Below, in pieces: positions 26,581-35,296 of a stretch of DNA of 52,967 nucleotides. Under the pieces are notes generated by a model. That model saw only the letters and a list, made by a program, of their open reading frames with translations, searched no databases and was not told the origin of the DNA. The stretch spans positions 1 to 52,967 of the forward strand of contig CAYQMF010000034.1 of assembly GCA_964418595.1 (NCBI GenBank), read 5' to 3'. Position numbers and translations under genes: made by a program. This stretch comes from CAYQMF01 sp964418595. Lineage in GTDB: Bacteria; Planctomycetota; UBA1135; UBA2386. Positions within the stretch are counted from its first letter, which is position 1. Every line of letters begins with the position of its first letter.

Positions 26581-27834
26581 GTGACCGGGCGTCACCCTCG
26601 GTCGGGTGCGGCGCGGGTGGGACGGATCTGCGCCGTCGGCGCGGTCGCCCTGCTCGTGTTCCACCTGCTCCGGACCTGGGTCGCAGAGCGCTACCTGGTT
26701 CCCACCGAGAGCATGGAACCGACGCTGCACGGCGATCGCCTCCGCGGTGACCTCGTGCTCGTCGACAAGCTCGGTCTCTTTCGCAGTCACGCAGTTGCGT
26801 CGCTGCACCGGTTCGACCTCGTGGTGGTGCGGGACCCCGACACACCCGACGGACACCTCGTCAAGCGCCTCGCGTCGGCAGGCGACGAGGAGCTCGCGAT
26901 CCAGGATGGCGATCTGTTCGCGCGACCCCTGGGAGCGACGAGCGGCTTCGTCCGCATCCAGAAGCAACCGATCGATCACGGTGACATGCGCGTCACCTTC
27001 TACGAGTACCCACGCGAAGGCGCGGTCAGACCGGGGGAGTACCTCAGCTTCGACGTGGTCGAGGGGGGAACGGAGATCGCGGTTCCCTTCGGCGCCGCGC
27101 AACCCGAGCACCTCGGTGAGCCGTACGAACAGGAACAGCGACGACGTGCCGCCGGCGGCACGCCCGCGGGATGGCGGCCGCCTCCGCACGCCCTGCGCAC
27201 CACGACCCCGATCGACGTGTCGTTCCTCGACACCGATGGCCGCCGCATCGCGGTCGGGCGCGGCTTCGACCGCGACGTGGGCATCGAGATCGGGCTCGCG
27301 TTCCACGACGCCATCTCCGGCGTGTGCTTCGCGCTCGAACACGGCGAACGCATGAGCTGCGTGACCTACGCGCGCGACGGGCTCGCGCGGTTGCGCACCG
27401 GCGTCGAGGCCGTGACGGAAGCGCGCGGTCCGGCGCTCGCGGGCGACCACGTCGATTTCGCGTTCGGGTACCTCGACGGCCGGCTGTTCCTCGTCGTCGA
27501 TGGGCAGCTCGTGCTCCTGCACGACGCGATCGAGAGCGGCGACGAGCCGGACGGCTGGCCGGAGAATGCGCTGCACTTCGCGGTGGGCGGAGACGGCGCC
27601 CCGGCGCGGATCACGCGGGTGCGTCTGTTCCACGACGTCGTCTATCGTGCCGACGCGATCGCGTTCGCGGCGCCGCGCTACCGGGTCGAGCCCGACAGCG
27701 TCTTCCTGCTCGGTGACAACAGCGCGTACAGCGTCGACTCGCGGCGGCGCGGCGCGTTCCCCGTCAGTGTCCTGGCGGGTCGCCCCCTGGCCGTGATCGG
27801 TCCCACCCGGCGCATTCGCTGGCTGCCGCGATGA
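26581..27834 (+). CDS. lepB: Signal peptidase I with a large internal domain insertion
   Basis: This membrane protease removes signal peptides from exported proteins. The 417-residue protein has one N-terminal membrane helix (RICAVGAVALLVFHLLRTWVAERYLV), the serine box PTESMEPTLHGD with nucleophile Ser44, and the lysine box HLVKRLASAGDEEL with general base Lys95. The C-terminal boxes are VFLLGDNSAYSVDSRRRGA. Between the lysine box and the GDN box lies an extra stretch of about 250 residues (115-365). Its second half (HVDFAFGYLDGRLFLVVDGQLVL) resembles a concanavalin/LamG-like beta sandwich. It overlaps the CPBP gene by 4 bases (ATGA). Confidence 0.92.
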   Translation: MTGRHPRSGAARVGRICAVGAVALLVFHLLRTWVAERYLVPTESMEPTLHGDRLRGDLVLVDKLGLFRSHAVASLHRFDLVVVRDPDTPDGHLVKRLASAGDEELAIQDGDLFARPLGATSGFVRIQKQPIDHGDMRVTFYEYPREGAVRPGEYLSFDVVEGGTEIAVPFGAAQPEHLGEPYEQEQRRRAAGGTPAGWRPPPHALRTTTPIDVSFLDTDGRRIAVGRGFDRDVGIEIGLAFHDAISGVCFALEHGERMSCVTYARDGLARLRTGVEAVTEARGPALAGDHVDFAFGYLDGRLFLVVDGQLVLLHDAIESGDEPDGWPENALHFAVGGDGAPARITRVRLFHDVVYRADAIAFAAPRYRVEPDSVFLLGDNSAYSVDSRRRGAFPVSVLAGRPLAVIGPTRRIRWLPR

Positions 27835-28403
27835 CCGACGTCGACCCGCCCGAACAGGATCCGCTCCCGGAGCTCCGCACGATGATCCCGGTGCTGGTGG
27901 GCGTCTACGGCGTCCTGCTGGCGCTCGGGTGGCTGTGGCTGGTGCTGCGCGACCGGGGCAGCGTCGTGGCGCTCGCCGCCGTGGGAACGCACGGACCGGC
28001 GGTGGCTGCCGGTGTCGGGCTCGGCGCGGCGCTCGGGCTGTATGCCCTCGGACGACTGCTCGTGCGTTACGTGCCCGCCCTTGCGGGGCTAGACGCCAGG
28101 CTCGCAACCATGGTCGGTCCGCTCTCCGAGAACCAGGTCATCATCGTCGCGCTGGCGTCCGGCGTCGGTGAGGAGTTCTTCTTCCGGTGCGCGATGCAGG
28201 ACCACCTCGGCGTGTGGCTGACCGCGGCGTGCTTCGGGCTCGCTCACCTGGGTGGCGGCCCGGCGCTGCGCTGGTGGGCACCGCTGGCGGCGGCGTTCGG
28301 TCTGGCGATGGGCTGGTTGGTCGAGGCCGGGTTCGGCGTACTGTCGGCGGCGATCGCCCACGCGTTGTTCAACTTCTTCTCGTTGCGAAGGCTCGGTCGA
28401 TGA
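27831..28403 (+). CDS. CPBP-family intramembrane glutamic protease
   Basis: This multi-spanning membrane protein (190 residues) of the CPBP/Abi family contains prenyl-protein and bacteriocin-immunity proteases. It shows the family motifs EEFFFR (a Glu-Glu pair then Arg), FGLAHLG with a histidine, and HALFNFF with the final His and Asn. Its start overlaps the lepB stop (ATGA) and its stop overlaps the next start (ATGA), so the three genes are probably co-translated. A role alongside signal-peptide processing is a reasonable inference; the substrate is unknown. Confidence 0.85.
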   Translation: MTDVDPPEQDPLPELRTMIPVLVGVYGVLLALGWLWLVLRDRGSVVALAAVGTHGPAVAAGVGLGAALGLYALGRLLVRYVPALAGLDARLATMVGPLSENQVIIVALASGVGEEFFFRCAMQDHLGVWLTAACFGLAHLGGGPALRWWAPLAAAFGLAMGWLVEAGFGVLSAAIAHALFNFFSLRRLGR

Positions 28404-30208
28404 TGCTCGCTCCCCTGTTGTCGTTGTGTCTGGCGGCGGTTGCGCAGGGCGACGACCCGCCGAAGCCGCAGGAGCGCATGCCGGCCGAACCCATGCCGAT
28501 TCCCGTCGGCATGGCGCGCGCCCTCGGCGAGCGGAGGATCGTCATCGACGGCGGGCTCGAGGACTGGCCGGCGACGTCGCCGGTGCTGTTGCTGGACACG
28601 CGCCAGTTGAGCGGCACCGCGATGCAGGCCTACCGCGGACCCTCGGACCTCGCGACGCAACTCTTCTTCGCCTGGGACGCCGAGGACCTGTACGTCGCCG
28701 CGAAGGTACGCGACGACTGGCATCGTCCACTCGGCGCGCGCGTCCAGGGCGTGGCCGAGATCCCGCCGGCGGACAGCATCCTCCTGACCTTCGACCCCAA
28801 GCGGGACACGCGCGCGCTGGGACGTGATCTGGGGCGCGAGGACGACCGGGAGTTCTGGTTGGCGCAGGTCGACGGCGCAGGGGCCGGCCGCGTCGTGCTG
28901 TGGGACCGCTTCCGCGGCAAGGCTCGCGAGTGCGAGGGTGGGCGGCTCGCGCTGGTTCGCGACGACAAGCTCGGCGTCACGACGTACGAAGCGCGCCTGC
29001 CGTGGGCCGAGATCCTCCCACCCGGCAGCAAGTCGATGGCGAACCTTCCTCTCGACATGCAAGTTGTCGTCAATGACCTCGACGAGGTCACCGACATCAT
29101 GCCGCAGACTCGCATCGGCTGGACCTTCGGCACCGGGCCGCGCATCGACCCGGGCGTGTTCGGCACGCTCTTCCTGCTGCCGGATGCGGAGGAGGGGGAG
29201 ATCCATCTGCCGCCCGTGCCGCCGCGAACCCGCCTCGCCGACGACCCGGTGCCGGGCCCGCGCTACTGGGTCGAGTTCCACGACCGGCTGCGGGAGACGG
29301 CGCCGCAGATCTTCCACGCAGAGCAGGGTGACCCGCGGGCCGCGCTGTCGGAGCCGCGGCGTCGGGTCCTCACGACCCTGGATGAACATCTCGGGGGCTT
29401 CCCCCGCGTCGACTTCCTCGAGTTCCAGTACCGCATCCACCGCCGCATGCGCCGGGAGACCGCCGGCATTGTCGCCACGGGGCTTCCCTACTTCTGGGAC
29501 CACGCCATGGCCGACGTGCGCCGGCGCCTGGACGCGCCGCCGCCGGAGCACGGCTTCCGTCTCCTGCGGCTGCCGCAGAGCGGCTGGGTCGTCGTCAGCA
29601 GGCAGGCGGTGTTTGCGATCGACCCGGCCGGGCACGGTCTCGAGCAGCTCCTGTTCGAGAAGCTCGACTTCGTCCTGCTCACCGATCCGCTCGACGCGTG
29701 CAAGCGCAACGATCAGCTCCTGATCCGGATGCTCGCGACCGGACGGGCGTTCGTGACCCACATCGCCTTCCACCTCCCGGCGCTCGATACCGGCAAGCTC
29801 AATCTCGCGGAGCCGGGCAGGGAATATCCGCAGAAGGACCTGCGCATCGCGGTGCTCGGCGATCGGGACGACAAGGGCAATGTGACCACGTCGATTGGCT
29901 ACGTCGTGCGCTGGCCGGATGGGACGACGCTCGCACTCGCCGGGCTGTTCGCGCGCGCCGACCAGATCCCTCAGGACCTGCGTGACGTGGACGCCCTGAT
30001 CCTGTCGGCAGAGCACATCACGCCGCCGCTGGCGGGGCAGCGGGTCGCAGCGAAGCTCACGATCCTCGACGACATCCTGCAGTGCGCGCGTCGCGCCGGC
30101 GGCGAAGGCCGGGTCGATCTGGAGGGCGCGTTCGAGCTGCAGGGCAACCTGCGACCGCACGATTCTGTCATCCTCGCCCCGGGTGACGCCCTCGATATCC
30201 ACCGCTGA
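28400..30208 (+). CDS. Secreted CBM9-like protein with metallo-beta-lactamase-like C-terminal half
   Basis: This 602-residue exported protein has a signal peptide (MMLAPLLSLCLAAVAQG). Residues 45-270 form a family-9 carbohydrate-binding-like (DOMON-type) domain: IVIDGGLEDWPATSP and LFFAWDAEDLYVAAKVRDDW are typical. Residues 370-590 read like a metallo-beta-lactamase fold (WVVVSRQAVFAIDPAG; LDFVLLTDPLDACKRNDQLL; LALAGLFARADQ). The position of the HxHxDH motif is TDPLDACKRND, so metal binding looks lost. Catalysis is therefore doubtful and a binding or sensing role is more likely. It is the third gene of the lepB operon. Confidence 0.7.
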   Translation: MMLAPLLSLCLAAVAQGDDPPKPQERMPAEPMPIPVGMARALGERRIVIDGGLEDWPATSPVLLLDTRQLSGTAMQAYRGPSDLATQLFFAWDAEDLYVAAKVRDDWHRPLGARVQGVAEIPPADSILLTFDPKRDTRALGRDLGREDDREFWLAQVDGAGAGRVVLWDRFRGKARECEGGRLALVRDDKLGVTTYEARLPWAEILPPGSKSMANLPLDMQVVVNDLDEVTDIMPQTRIGWTFGTGPRIDPGVFGTLFLLPDAEEGEIHLPPVPPRTRLADDPVPGPRYWVEFHDRLRETAPQIFHAEQGDPRAALSEPRRRVLTTLDEHLGGFPRVDFLEFQYRIHRRMRRETAGIVATGLPYFWDHAMADVRRRLDAPPPEHGFRLLRLPQSGWVVVSRQAVFAIDPAGHGLEQLLFEKLDFVLLTDPLDACKRNDQLLIRMLATGRAFVTHIAFHLPALDTGKLNLAEPGREYPQKDLRIAVLGDRDDKGNVTTSIGYVVRWPDGTTLALAGLFARADQIPQDLRDVDALILSAEHITPPLAGQRVAAKLTILDDILQCARRAGGEGRVDLEGAFELQGNLRPHDSVILAPGDALDIHR

Positions 30209-30354
30209 GCGTCCTGACACGTGGACGCGGCCAGGACCGGGATGGCCGCATTCCCCGAGAAACCCTTTGCATATCAGGTCGATCGGGCCGATGGTTCAGC
30301 CATCATTGACAAGCCGGTGCCCGCCGGTTCTCGTTTTCACCTGTGTTCCCGTCA

Positions 30355-30362
30355 GGGAGGAG
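30355..30362 (+). promoter_or_regulatory. Ribosome binding site of the AT-hook gene
   Basis: GGGAGGAG lies 8 bases before the ATG at 30371. It is unusually strong for this window and sets the start against an upstream in-frame ATG at 30221. Confidence 0.7.
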
Positions 30363-30370
30363 TACGCCAA

Positions 30371-30748
30371 ATGGCAGCCAAGATGACCCCGATGGACTTC
30401 ATCGTCGAAGCCCTCAAGAAGGACAAGAACGCCGTGTACGCGGACATTCATGCCGCCGCCGACAAGAGGGGCATGAAGATCTACCCCATCATGTTCGGGC
30501 GCGCGAAGGCGCTGCTCGGGCTGGTGCCCGTGAAGCCCCGCGGCCAGGGCAAGGCGCGCGCAGCCAAGACCGCCTCGGCGCCCAGCGCCGGCAAGCGTGG
30601 GCCAGGCCGGCCGCGCAAGACCGCGGTCGCCGCGAGCGCCGTGGGTTCGCTCGAGGCGGTGATCACCGCGCTGCGTGATGGCGAGCGCGAGCGCGACCGC
30701 TACCGCCGCGCCCTCGATCAGATCCGCAACATCCTCGGCGCGATCTGA
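30371..30748 (+). CDS. AT-hook DNA-binding protein
   Basis: This small basic protein (125 residues) likely binds the minor groove of DNA as a nucleoid or regulatory protein. Residues 5-55 form a compact helical domain (MTPMDFIVEALKKDKNAVYA, then GMKIYPIMFGRAKALLGLV). Residues 55-75 are a Lys/Ala/Pro linker. Residues 74-84 (GKRGPGRPRKT) are a textbook AT-hook with the GRP core. The last 35 residues form a charged helix that may dimerise (LRDGERERDRYRRALDQI). The strong ribosome binding site suggests high expression. The 162-base upstream spacer holds a consensus TTGACA at 30306-30311, but no good -10 follows it. Confidence 0.82.
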   Translation: MAAKMTPMDFIVEALKKDKNAVYADIHAAADKRGMKIYPIMFGRAKALLGLVPVKPRGQGKARAAKTASAPSAGKRGPGRPRKTAVAASAVGSLEAVITALRDGERERDRYRRALDQIRNILGAI

Positions 30749-30769
30749 TCCGCCGGGCGGCGACGGTCG

Positions 30770-31681
30770 TCATCCGTTGTCCGTCAGCGCCGCCCAGCCG
30801 GGGGCGTAGCGTGTGACCAGGAGCTCCTCGCAGTAGGTCTCGAACGCGCGGCAGAGCCGCGCGACGACCGAGTCCTGGCCTCCTGGTCGAAGCGCCGTTC
30901 CGTCCAGCGTGACGACGGGCCAGATGTCGCGCAGGGTGGACGAGAGGAACACTTCGTCCGCGCTGCGCAGCTCGTCGCCCGTGACGGGCCGTTCATGCGC
31001 GCCGATCCCTTCGCGCGCGCAGACCTCGAGCACGAGACGCCGGGTGATGCCCGCGAGGATCCCCGCGCGCAGCGGCGGGGTGATCACTTCCCCGCGCCGC
31101 ACGACGAACACGTTCGAGGTCGAGGCCTCGGTCAGTTCGCCGGCGGCGTTGAGGAACACGCAGTCGTCGGCGCCGGCCGTTCGCGCCTCCATGAGGCCGA
31201 GCACGTTGTTCAGGTAGTTGCCGCTCTTGATCGCGGGATCGAGAGCGCGGCGATCGACGCGCAACCGGTCCACCAGGGCCAGGTGGGCGCCGTGGGTCGG
31301 CGGCGCCGGCGCGGCGCGCACGATCAGCACGCACCGGCTCGGCCCGGGCGCGCTCGCCACGTCGATGTTCGGGGCCGATCCGGTGCCTCGCGTGACGATG
31401 ACCCGCACGTAGGCTTCGCGGTCGCCGGGCTCGTGCGCCGCGGCGAGCGTTGCGTGAACCCGGCGGGCGAGCTCGTCCGGCGGCGGCGCCAACGGGATCG
31501 CGAGCGCGGCCGCGGATGCCTCCAGCCGCTCCATGTGCTCCCGCCACGCGAAGGGCACGCCCCGGCGTGTGCGGGCCACTTCGTACACCGAGTCACCGAA
31601 CAGGAATCCCCGATCCATCACCGGCACGGTGGCCGCGCGGAGCGGCGAGATCCGGCCGTCGACGTTGCAGAGCTCGAGCAT
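30770..31681 (-). CDS. Class IV PLP aminotransferase (branched-chain or D-amino-acid type)
   Basis: This 303-residue fold-type IV PLP enzyme is related to IlvE, D-alanine transaminase and PabC. It shows VMDRGFLFGDSVYEV near the N-terminus, the PLP lysine in IKSGNYLNNVLG, and the phosphate-binding ELTEASTSNVFVV and AGITRRLVLEV segments. Length fits all three, and the substrate cannot be fixed from sequence reading. The ATG at 31681 begins the conserved LCNVDGRISPL; an upstream ATG at 31792 would overlap purF. It is divergent from purF. Confidence 0.85.
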   Translation of the reverse strand: MLELCNVDGRISPLRAATVPVMDRGFLFGDSVYEVARTRRGVPFAWREHMERLEASAAALAIPLAPPPDELARRVHATLAAAHEPGDREAYVRVIVTRGTGSAPNIDVASAPGPSRCVLIVRAAPAPPTHGAHLALVDRLRVDRRALDPAIKSGNYLNNVLGLMEARTAGADDCVFLNAAGELTEASTSNVFVVRRGEVITPPLRAGILAGITRRLVLEVCAREGIGAHERPVTGDELRSADEVFLSSTLRDIWPVVTLDGTALRPGGQDSVVARLCRAFETYCEELLVTRYAPGWAALTDNG

Positions 31682-31778
31682 CGTGTTGTCGCGGATGGCG
31701 CGCCGGCCGTGGATCCGCGGGCGCGGATGGTAAGCTGCCGACTCGCGTTTTCCGGTGTAGAGCGCGAGCAACCCCCCC

Positions 31779-33236
31779 ATGTGCGGCTTCATCTCGATCT
31801 ACGGTCCCGAGGGTAGCGACGTCATCGGCGACGTCCTCTCGGGCCTCCTTGCCATCCAGCACCGCGGCCAGGACGCCGCGGGGGTCGTCACCTACGGCGA
31901 GAAGTTCGAGGCGAAGAAGGGGCTCGGCCTCGTGCGCGAAGTCTTCCAGCAGAAGCACATGCACCGCCTGCGGGGCCATCTGGCGGTGGGACACGTGCGC
32001 TATCCCACGGTCGGCGGTGGCGAAGACACCGACGTGCAGCCGTTCTGGCTCGACTTCCCGATCAGCGTCGCGATGGCGCACAACGGCAACGTCACCAACT
32101 TCCAGGAGCTGCGCCGCAACTACTTCACCAACAAGCTGGCCAGCAACTGCGATCTGGAGGCGGTGCTCTACGTGTTCGCGCAGAGCCTCATCCAGCAGAA
32201 CGTCGGCCGGAGCGTCGAGCCTCGCCACATCGACAAGGCCGTCGGCGAGACGTTCCGGGTCGTGAAGGGTGCGTACTCCGTCGTCGGCATCATCGCGGAC
32301 GCGGGGATGTTCGCGTTCCGCGACCCCTTCGGCATCAAGCCCATCATCGTCGGTCGTCGCACCGCGCCGGGCGGCGGCTGGTTCTACGCCGTGGCGAGCG
32401 AGTCGGTCGTGCTCGACGTGGCGGGCTACGAGATCGTGCGCGACCTTGCTGCCGGCGAAGCGCTCTGGATCGGCAAGGACCGCCAGCCGCACTTCATCCA
32501 GGTCGGCAAGGAACCGCACCGCCCGTGCATCTTCGAGTACATCTACTTCGCGCGTCCGGACTCGGTGCTCGACGGGGCGTCGGTCTACCACTCGCGCCTC
32601 GTGCTCGGCCGCGAACTCGCGAAGGCCTGGCAGGCAACCGGGATCGAAGTCGACGCGGTGATCCCGGTGCCCGAGTCGTCGTGTCCCGCCGCGCAGGCGA
32701 TGGCCGAGGCACTGGGTGTCCCGTACCGCGAGGGGTTCGTGAAGAACCGCTACGTCGGTCGGACCTTCATCATGGCCAGTGACGGTGCTCGCCGGGACTC
32801 GGTGCGGCAGAAGCTCAACCCCATCCGCATGGAGTTCGAGGGCCGGCGCGTGCTCATCGTCGACGATTCGATCGTGCGCGGGCACACCAGCCGGCAGATC
32901 GTCAAGATCGCCCGCCAGATGGGCGCCAAGAAGGTCCACCTCGCGTCGTACTCCCCGCCGCTCCTGCACCCGTGCCCGTACGGAATCGACATGTCCACGC
33001 GCCGTGAGTTCATCGCGCGGGGACGAAGCGTCGAGGCCATCGCGAAGGAGATCGGTTGCGATCACCTGCTCTTCCAGACGGTCGAGGATCTGCTCGGTGC
33101 CGTGCGCCCGCTGCACCCCGAGGGCCGCGGGTTCTGCACGGCCTGCTTCGACGGCCACTATCCGACCGGCGACGTGACGGAGCGGATGCTCAGCGACATC
33201 GAGAACGAGCGTCTCACCGCCGCCGGCAAGGCCTGA
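31779..33236 (+). CDS. purF: Amidophosphoribosyltransferase
   Basis: This enzyme makes phosphoribosylamine from PRPP and glutamine, the first step of purine synthesis. The 485-residue protein starts MCGF, so Cys2 becomes the N-terminal nucleophile after Met removal, with no long propeptide as in Bacillus-type enzymes. The glutaminase domain has IQHRGQDAAGVV and AHNGNVTN. The PRPP-binding loop is RVLIVDDSIVRGHTSRQI. The cysteines in HPCPYGIDM and RGFCTACFDGHYP resemble those of the iron-sulfur type, so a cluster is possible. It faces the aminotransferase gene across about 97 bases. Confidence 0.96.
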   Translation: MCGFISIYGPEGSDVIGDVLSGLLAIQHRGQDAAGVVTYGEKFEAKKGLGLVREVFQQKHMHRLRGHLAVGHVRYPTVGGGEDTDVQPFWLDFPISVAMAHNGNVTNFQELRRNYFTNKLASNCDLEAVLYVFAQSLIQQNVGRSVEPRHIDKAVGETFRVVKGAYSVVGIIADAGMFAFRDPFGIKPIIVGRRTAPGGGWFYAVASESVVLDVAGYEIVRDLAAGEALWIGKDRQPHFIQVGKEPHRPCIFEYIYFARPDSVLDGASVYHSRLVLGRELAKAWQATGIEVDAVIPVPESSCPAAQAMAEALGVPYREGFVKNRYVGRTFIMASDGARRDSVRQKLNPIRMEFEGRRVLIVDDSIVRGHTSRQIVKIARQMGAKKVHLASYSPPLLHPCPYGIDMSTRREFIARGRSVEAIAKEIGCDHLLFQTVEDLLGAVRPLHPEGRGFCTACFDGHYPTGDVTERMLSDIENERLTAAGKA

Positions 33237-33259
33237 GAGCCCGCCCGCGGCTCGCTCGT

Positions 33260-34156
33260 TCAGCCGCGTGGCACGCGGAAGCGCAGCGTCGGCACCAGCA
33301 GCAGGGCTTCCCGCGCGACGCCGCCGCTCATCTTGCTCTGCCCGACGCGGCGATCGACGAAGTGGATCGGGACCTCGGTGATCCTGGCGCCGATGCGCTT
33401 CATCCGGAACACCATCTCGATCTGGAACGCGTAGCCCTGCGCGGCCACCTGACCGAGGTCGACACGACGCAGCGACGCGACGTCGTAGCAGCGAAAGCCC
33501 GCGGTCATGTCGCGCACGCCGGTGCCGAGGATCGTCCGGGCGTACAGGTTCGCGCTCCGCGACAGCAGTCGCCGCTTGAGGTCCCAGCCGACGGTGCTCC
33601 CGCCCTTCACGTAGCGGCTGCCGATGACGAGATCCGCGCGCAGCGAAGCCATCGCCAGGCGGGGCAGGTCCCATGGCGGATGGCTGAAGTCCGCGTCCAT
33701 CTCGAACACGCGCTCGTAGCCGCGCGCGATCGCGTCGCGGAAGCCGGCGATGTAGGCCGTGCCGAGCCCTTGCTTGCCGGCGCGGTGCAGCACGCGCACG
33801 CGCGCGTCGGCGGCCGCGAGTTCGTCGGCGACGGCGCCGGTGCCGTCCGGCGAACCGTCGTCGACGACGAGCACATCCGTGGCGAGGTAGGCGAGGACGT
33901 CCGCGACGATCCGCGGCAGGTTCTCCCGCTCGTTGTAGGTCGGGATCACCACGAGGCAGCGCTTGCCGCAGTCGTAGGGCGAGAGCGGCAAGGGGCCGCG
34001 GCCCTCGGCCAGCCCATCGCTTGCGGCAGCGAGCGCCGCCGCCCGGTGCGCGTCGTCCGCCACTGCGATGGTGCGGCTGTCCACGCCGGCCCGCACGCGG
34101 GCATCGGCGTCGGCCCAGGTCGGAACCAGCGTGAGGTCCGATTCCAACCGGATCAT
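33260..34156 (-). CDS. Dolichol-phosphate-mannose-synthase-like glycosyltransferase (GT2)
   Basis: This 298-residue family-2 glycosyltransferase probably transfers a sugar from an NDP donor to polyprenyl phosphate. From about residue 66 it shows LVVIPTYNERENLPRIV, VLVVDDGSPDGT, VFEMDADFSHPP (the DxD region) and GGSTVGWDLKRRLLSR. The C-terminal QSKMSGGVAREALLLV is characteristic of DPM1-type proteins. There are no C-terminal membrane helices. The first 65 residues are an unrelated extension of unknown role (TWADADARVRAGVDSRTIAV). It converges on purF with 23 bases between. Confidence 0.88.
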   Translation of the reverse strand: MIRLESDLTLVPTWADADARVRAGVDSRTIAVADDAHRAAALAAASDGLAEGRGPLPLSPYDCGKRCLVVIPTYNERENLPRIVADVLAYLATDVLVVDDGSPDGTGAVADELAAADARVRVLHRAGKQGLGTAYIAGFRDAIARGYERVFEMDADFSHPPWDLPRLAMASLRADLVIGSRYVKGGSTVGWDLKRRLLSRSANLYARTILGTGVRDMTAGFRCYDVASLRRVDLGQVAAQGYAFQIEMVFRMKRIGARITEVPIHFVDRRVGQSKMSGGVAREALLLVPTLRFRVPRG

Positions 34157-34254
34157 GGGCTCGCCTCGCGCGCGCCTCGGGCGGGCTTTTCCGTGTCGGC
34201 GCTGCGGTTGCCAGCCATACGATCGCGGATGTTATCAGCCGTCCGAGGAGACCC

Positions 34255-34824
34255 TTGCCTGCGATCTTCGATCCCGCTGCCGCGCGCGCCCGGCTCGTCC
34301 AACTGGTGCGCGAGCGCGCCTTCCGCGACGGTCTCGACATCGTGCTCGCCTCCGGGAAGCGCTCGTCGTTCTACATCAACGGCAAGGCGGTAACCCTCCA
34401 TCCGGAGGGGCTTTGGCTGCTGGCGCGCCTGATGCTCGAAGAACTCCGCCGGCTGCCGGAGATCACCGCCGTCGGTGGCCTCACCCTCGGCGCCGACCCC
34501 ATGGCCGCCGCGGTCTGTGCACTCAGCCACGAGACCGGCCAGCGGCTCGATGCGTTCCTCGTGCGCAAGGAGCAGAAGGGCCATGGCACCGGCTCGCGGA
34601 TCGAAGGCTCGCTGGCCCGCGGCCAGAAGGTCGCAATCCTCGAAGACACGGTCACCACCGGCGGCTCGGCGCGCAAGGCGATCGACGCCGTGCGCGAGGT
34701 CGGTGCCGTTCCCGTGGTGGTGCTCGCCCTTGCCGATCGCGAGGATCCCGACGCCGACGCGTTCCGCGCCGAGTTCGACGTGCGGAGCCTGGTCAAGCTG
34801 CACGAGCTCCGCGGCCATGGCTGA
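34255..34824 (+). CDS. pyrE: Orotate phosphoribosyltransferase
   Basis: This enzyme joins orotate to PRPP in pyrimidine synthesis. The 189-residue protein has the N-terminal FRDGLDIVLASGKRSSFYING loop, the RKEQKGHGTGSRIEG flexible loop with its lysines, and the PRPP motif VAILEDTVTTGGSA. The start is TTG at 34255, preceded by GAGGAG four bases upstream. Its last 8 bases overlap the next gene, so translation is probably coupled to it. Confidence 0.93.
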   Translation: MPAIFDPAAARARLVQLVRERAFRDGLDIVLASGKRSSFYINGKAVTLHPEGLWLLARLMLEELRRLPEITAVGGLTLGADPMAAAVCALSHETGQRLDAFLVRKEQKGHGTGSRIEGSLARGQKVAILEDTVTTGGSARKAIDAVREVGAVPVVVLALADREDPDADAFRAEFDVRSLVKLHELRGHG

Positions 34825-35296
34825 GCTGCCGGGGCACGCCCGCGCGCTGGCCTGCATTCCGGGCGGCCTCTTCGTCCTCACGGTGGGGTCCGGTGCCGCG
34901 CGCGCCGCCGCGCTGCTCTCGTTCGTCCAGCAGGTGGGGTTCGACCCGCCGACGGTGGCGTTCGCGATCAAGAAGGGTCGCGATCACCTGCTGCAGCTCC
35001 TGCGCGCCGAGCGCAGGTTCTGCCTCGCGGTCGTCCCCGCCGACGGGAAGGCCATGCTCGGTCACTTCGCGGCGGGGTTCGCTCCCGGCGTCGATCCCCT
35101 GGCCGGCGTTGCGCACGCGACATCGCGGCATGGCGTGCCCTATCCGAGCGCGGGTTGCGCGCACCTCGCGTGCGAACTCGTCGGCGAGGTCGACTGGACC
35201 GACCACCTGCTCCTCTGCGGCAAGGTCGTCGACGGCGACGCCGTGTCCGAGCCACGCCCATGGGTTCACCTGCGCAAGAACGGCCTGAGTTACTGA
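34817..35296 (+). CDS. Flavin-reductase-like split-barrel protein
   Basis: This 159-residue protein matches the FMN-binding split-barrel (flavin reductase-like) fold: IPGGLFVLTVGSG near the N-terminus, then VGFDPPTVAFAIKKGRDHLLQLLRAERRFCLAVVP, and late CAHLACELVGEVDWTDHLLLCGKVVDGD. It is expected to bind FMN or another flavin. It overlaps pyrE by 8 bases and the following fusion gene by 37 bases, a tight coupling that suggests joint expression with the nitroreductase downstream, for which it might supply or handle flavin. Confidence 0.8.
   Translation: MAELPGHARALACIPGGLFVLTVGSGAARAAALLSFVQQVGFDPPTVAFAIKKGRDHLLQLLRAERRFCLAVVPADGKAMLGHFAAGFAPGVDPLAGVAHATSRHGVPYPSAGCAHLACELVGEVDWTDHLLLCGKVVDGDAVSEPRPWVHLRKNGLSY

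Noticed and set aside
30306..30334. Promoter with consensus TTGACA before the AT-hook gene
   Set aside because: The -35 hexamer is perfect, but nothing resembling a -10 lies 15-19 bases downstream, so I mention it only within the gene entry.
31593..34340. Long minus-strand open frame opposite purF
   Set aside because: Shadow frame: PurF on the plus strand has all catalytic motifs.
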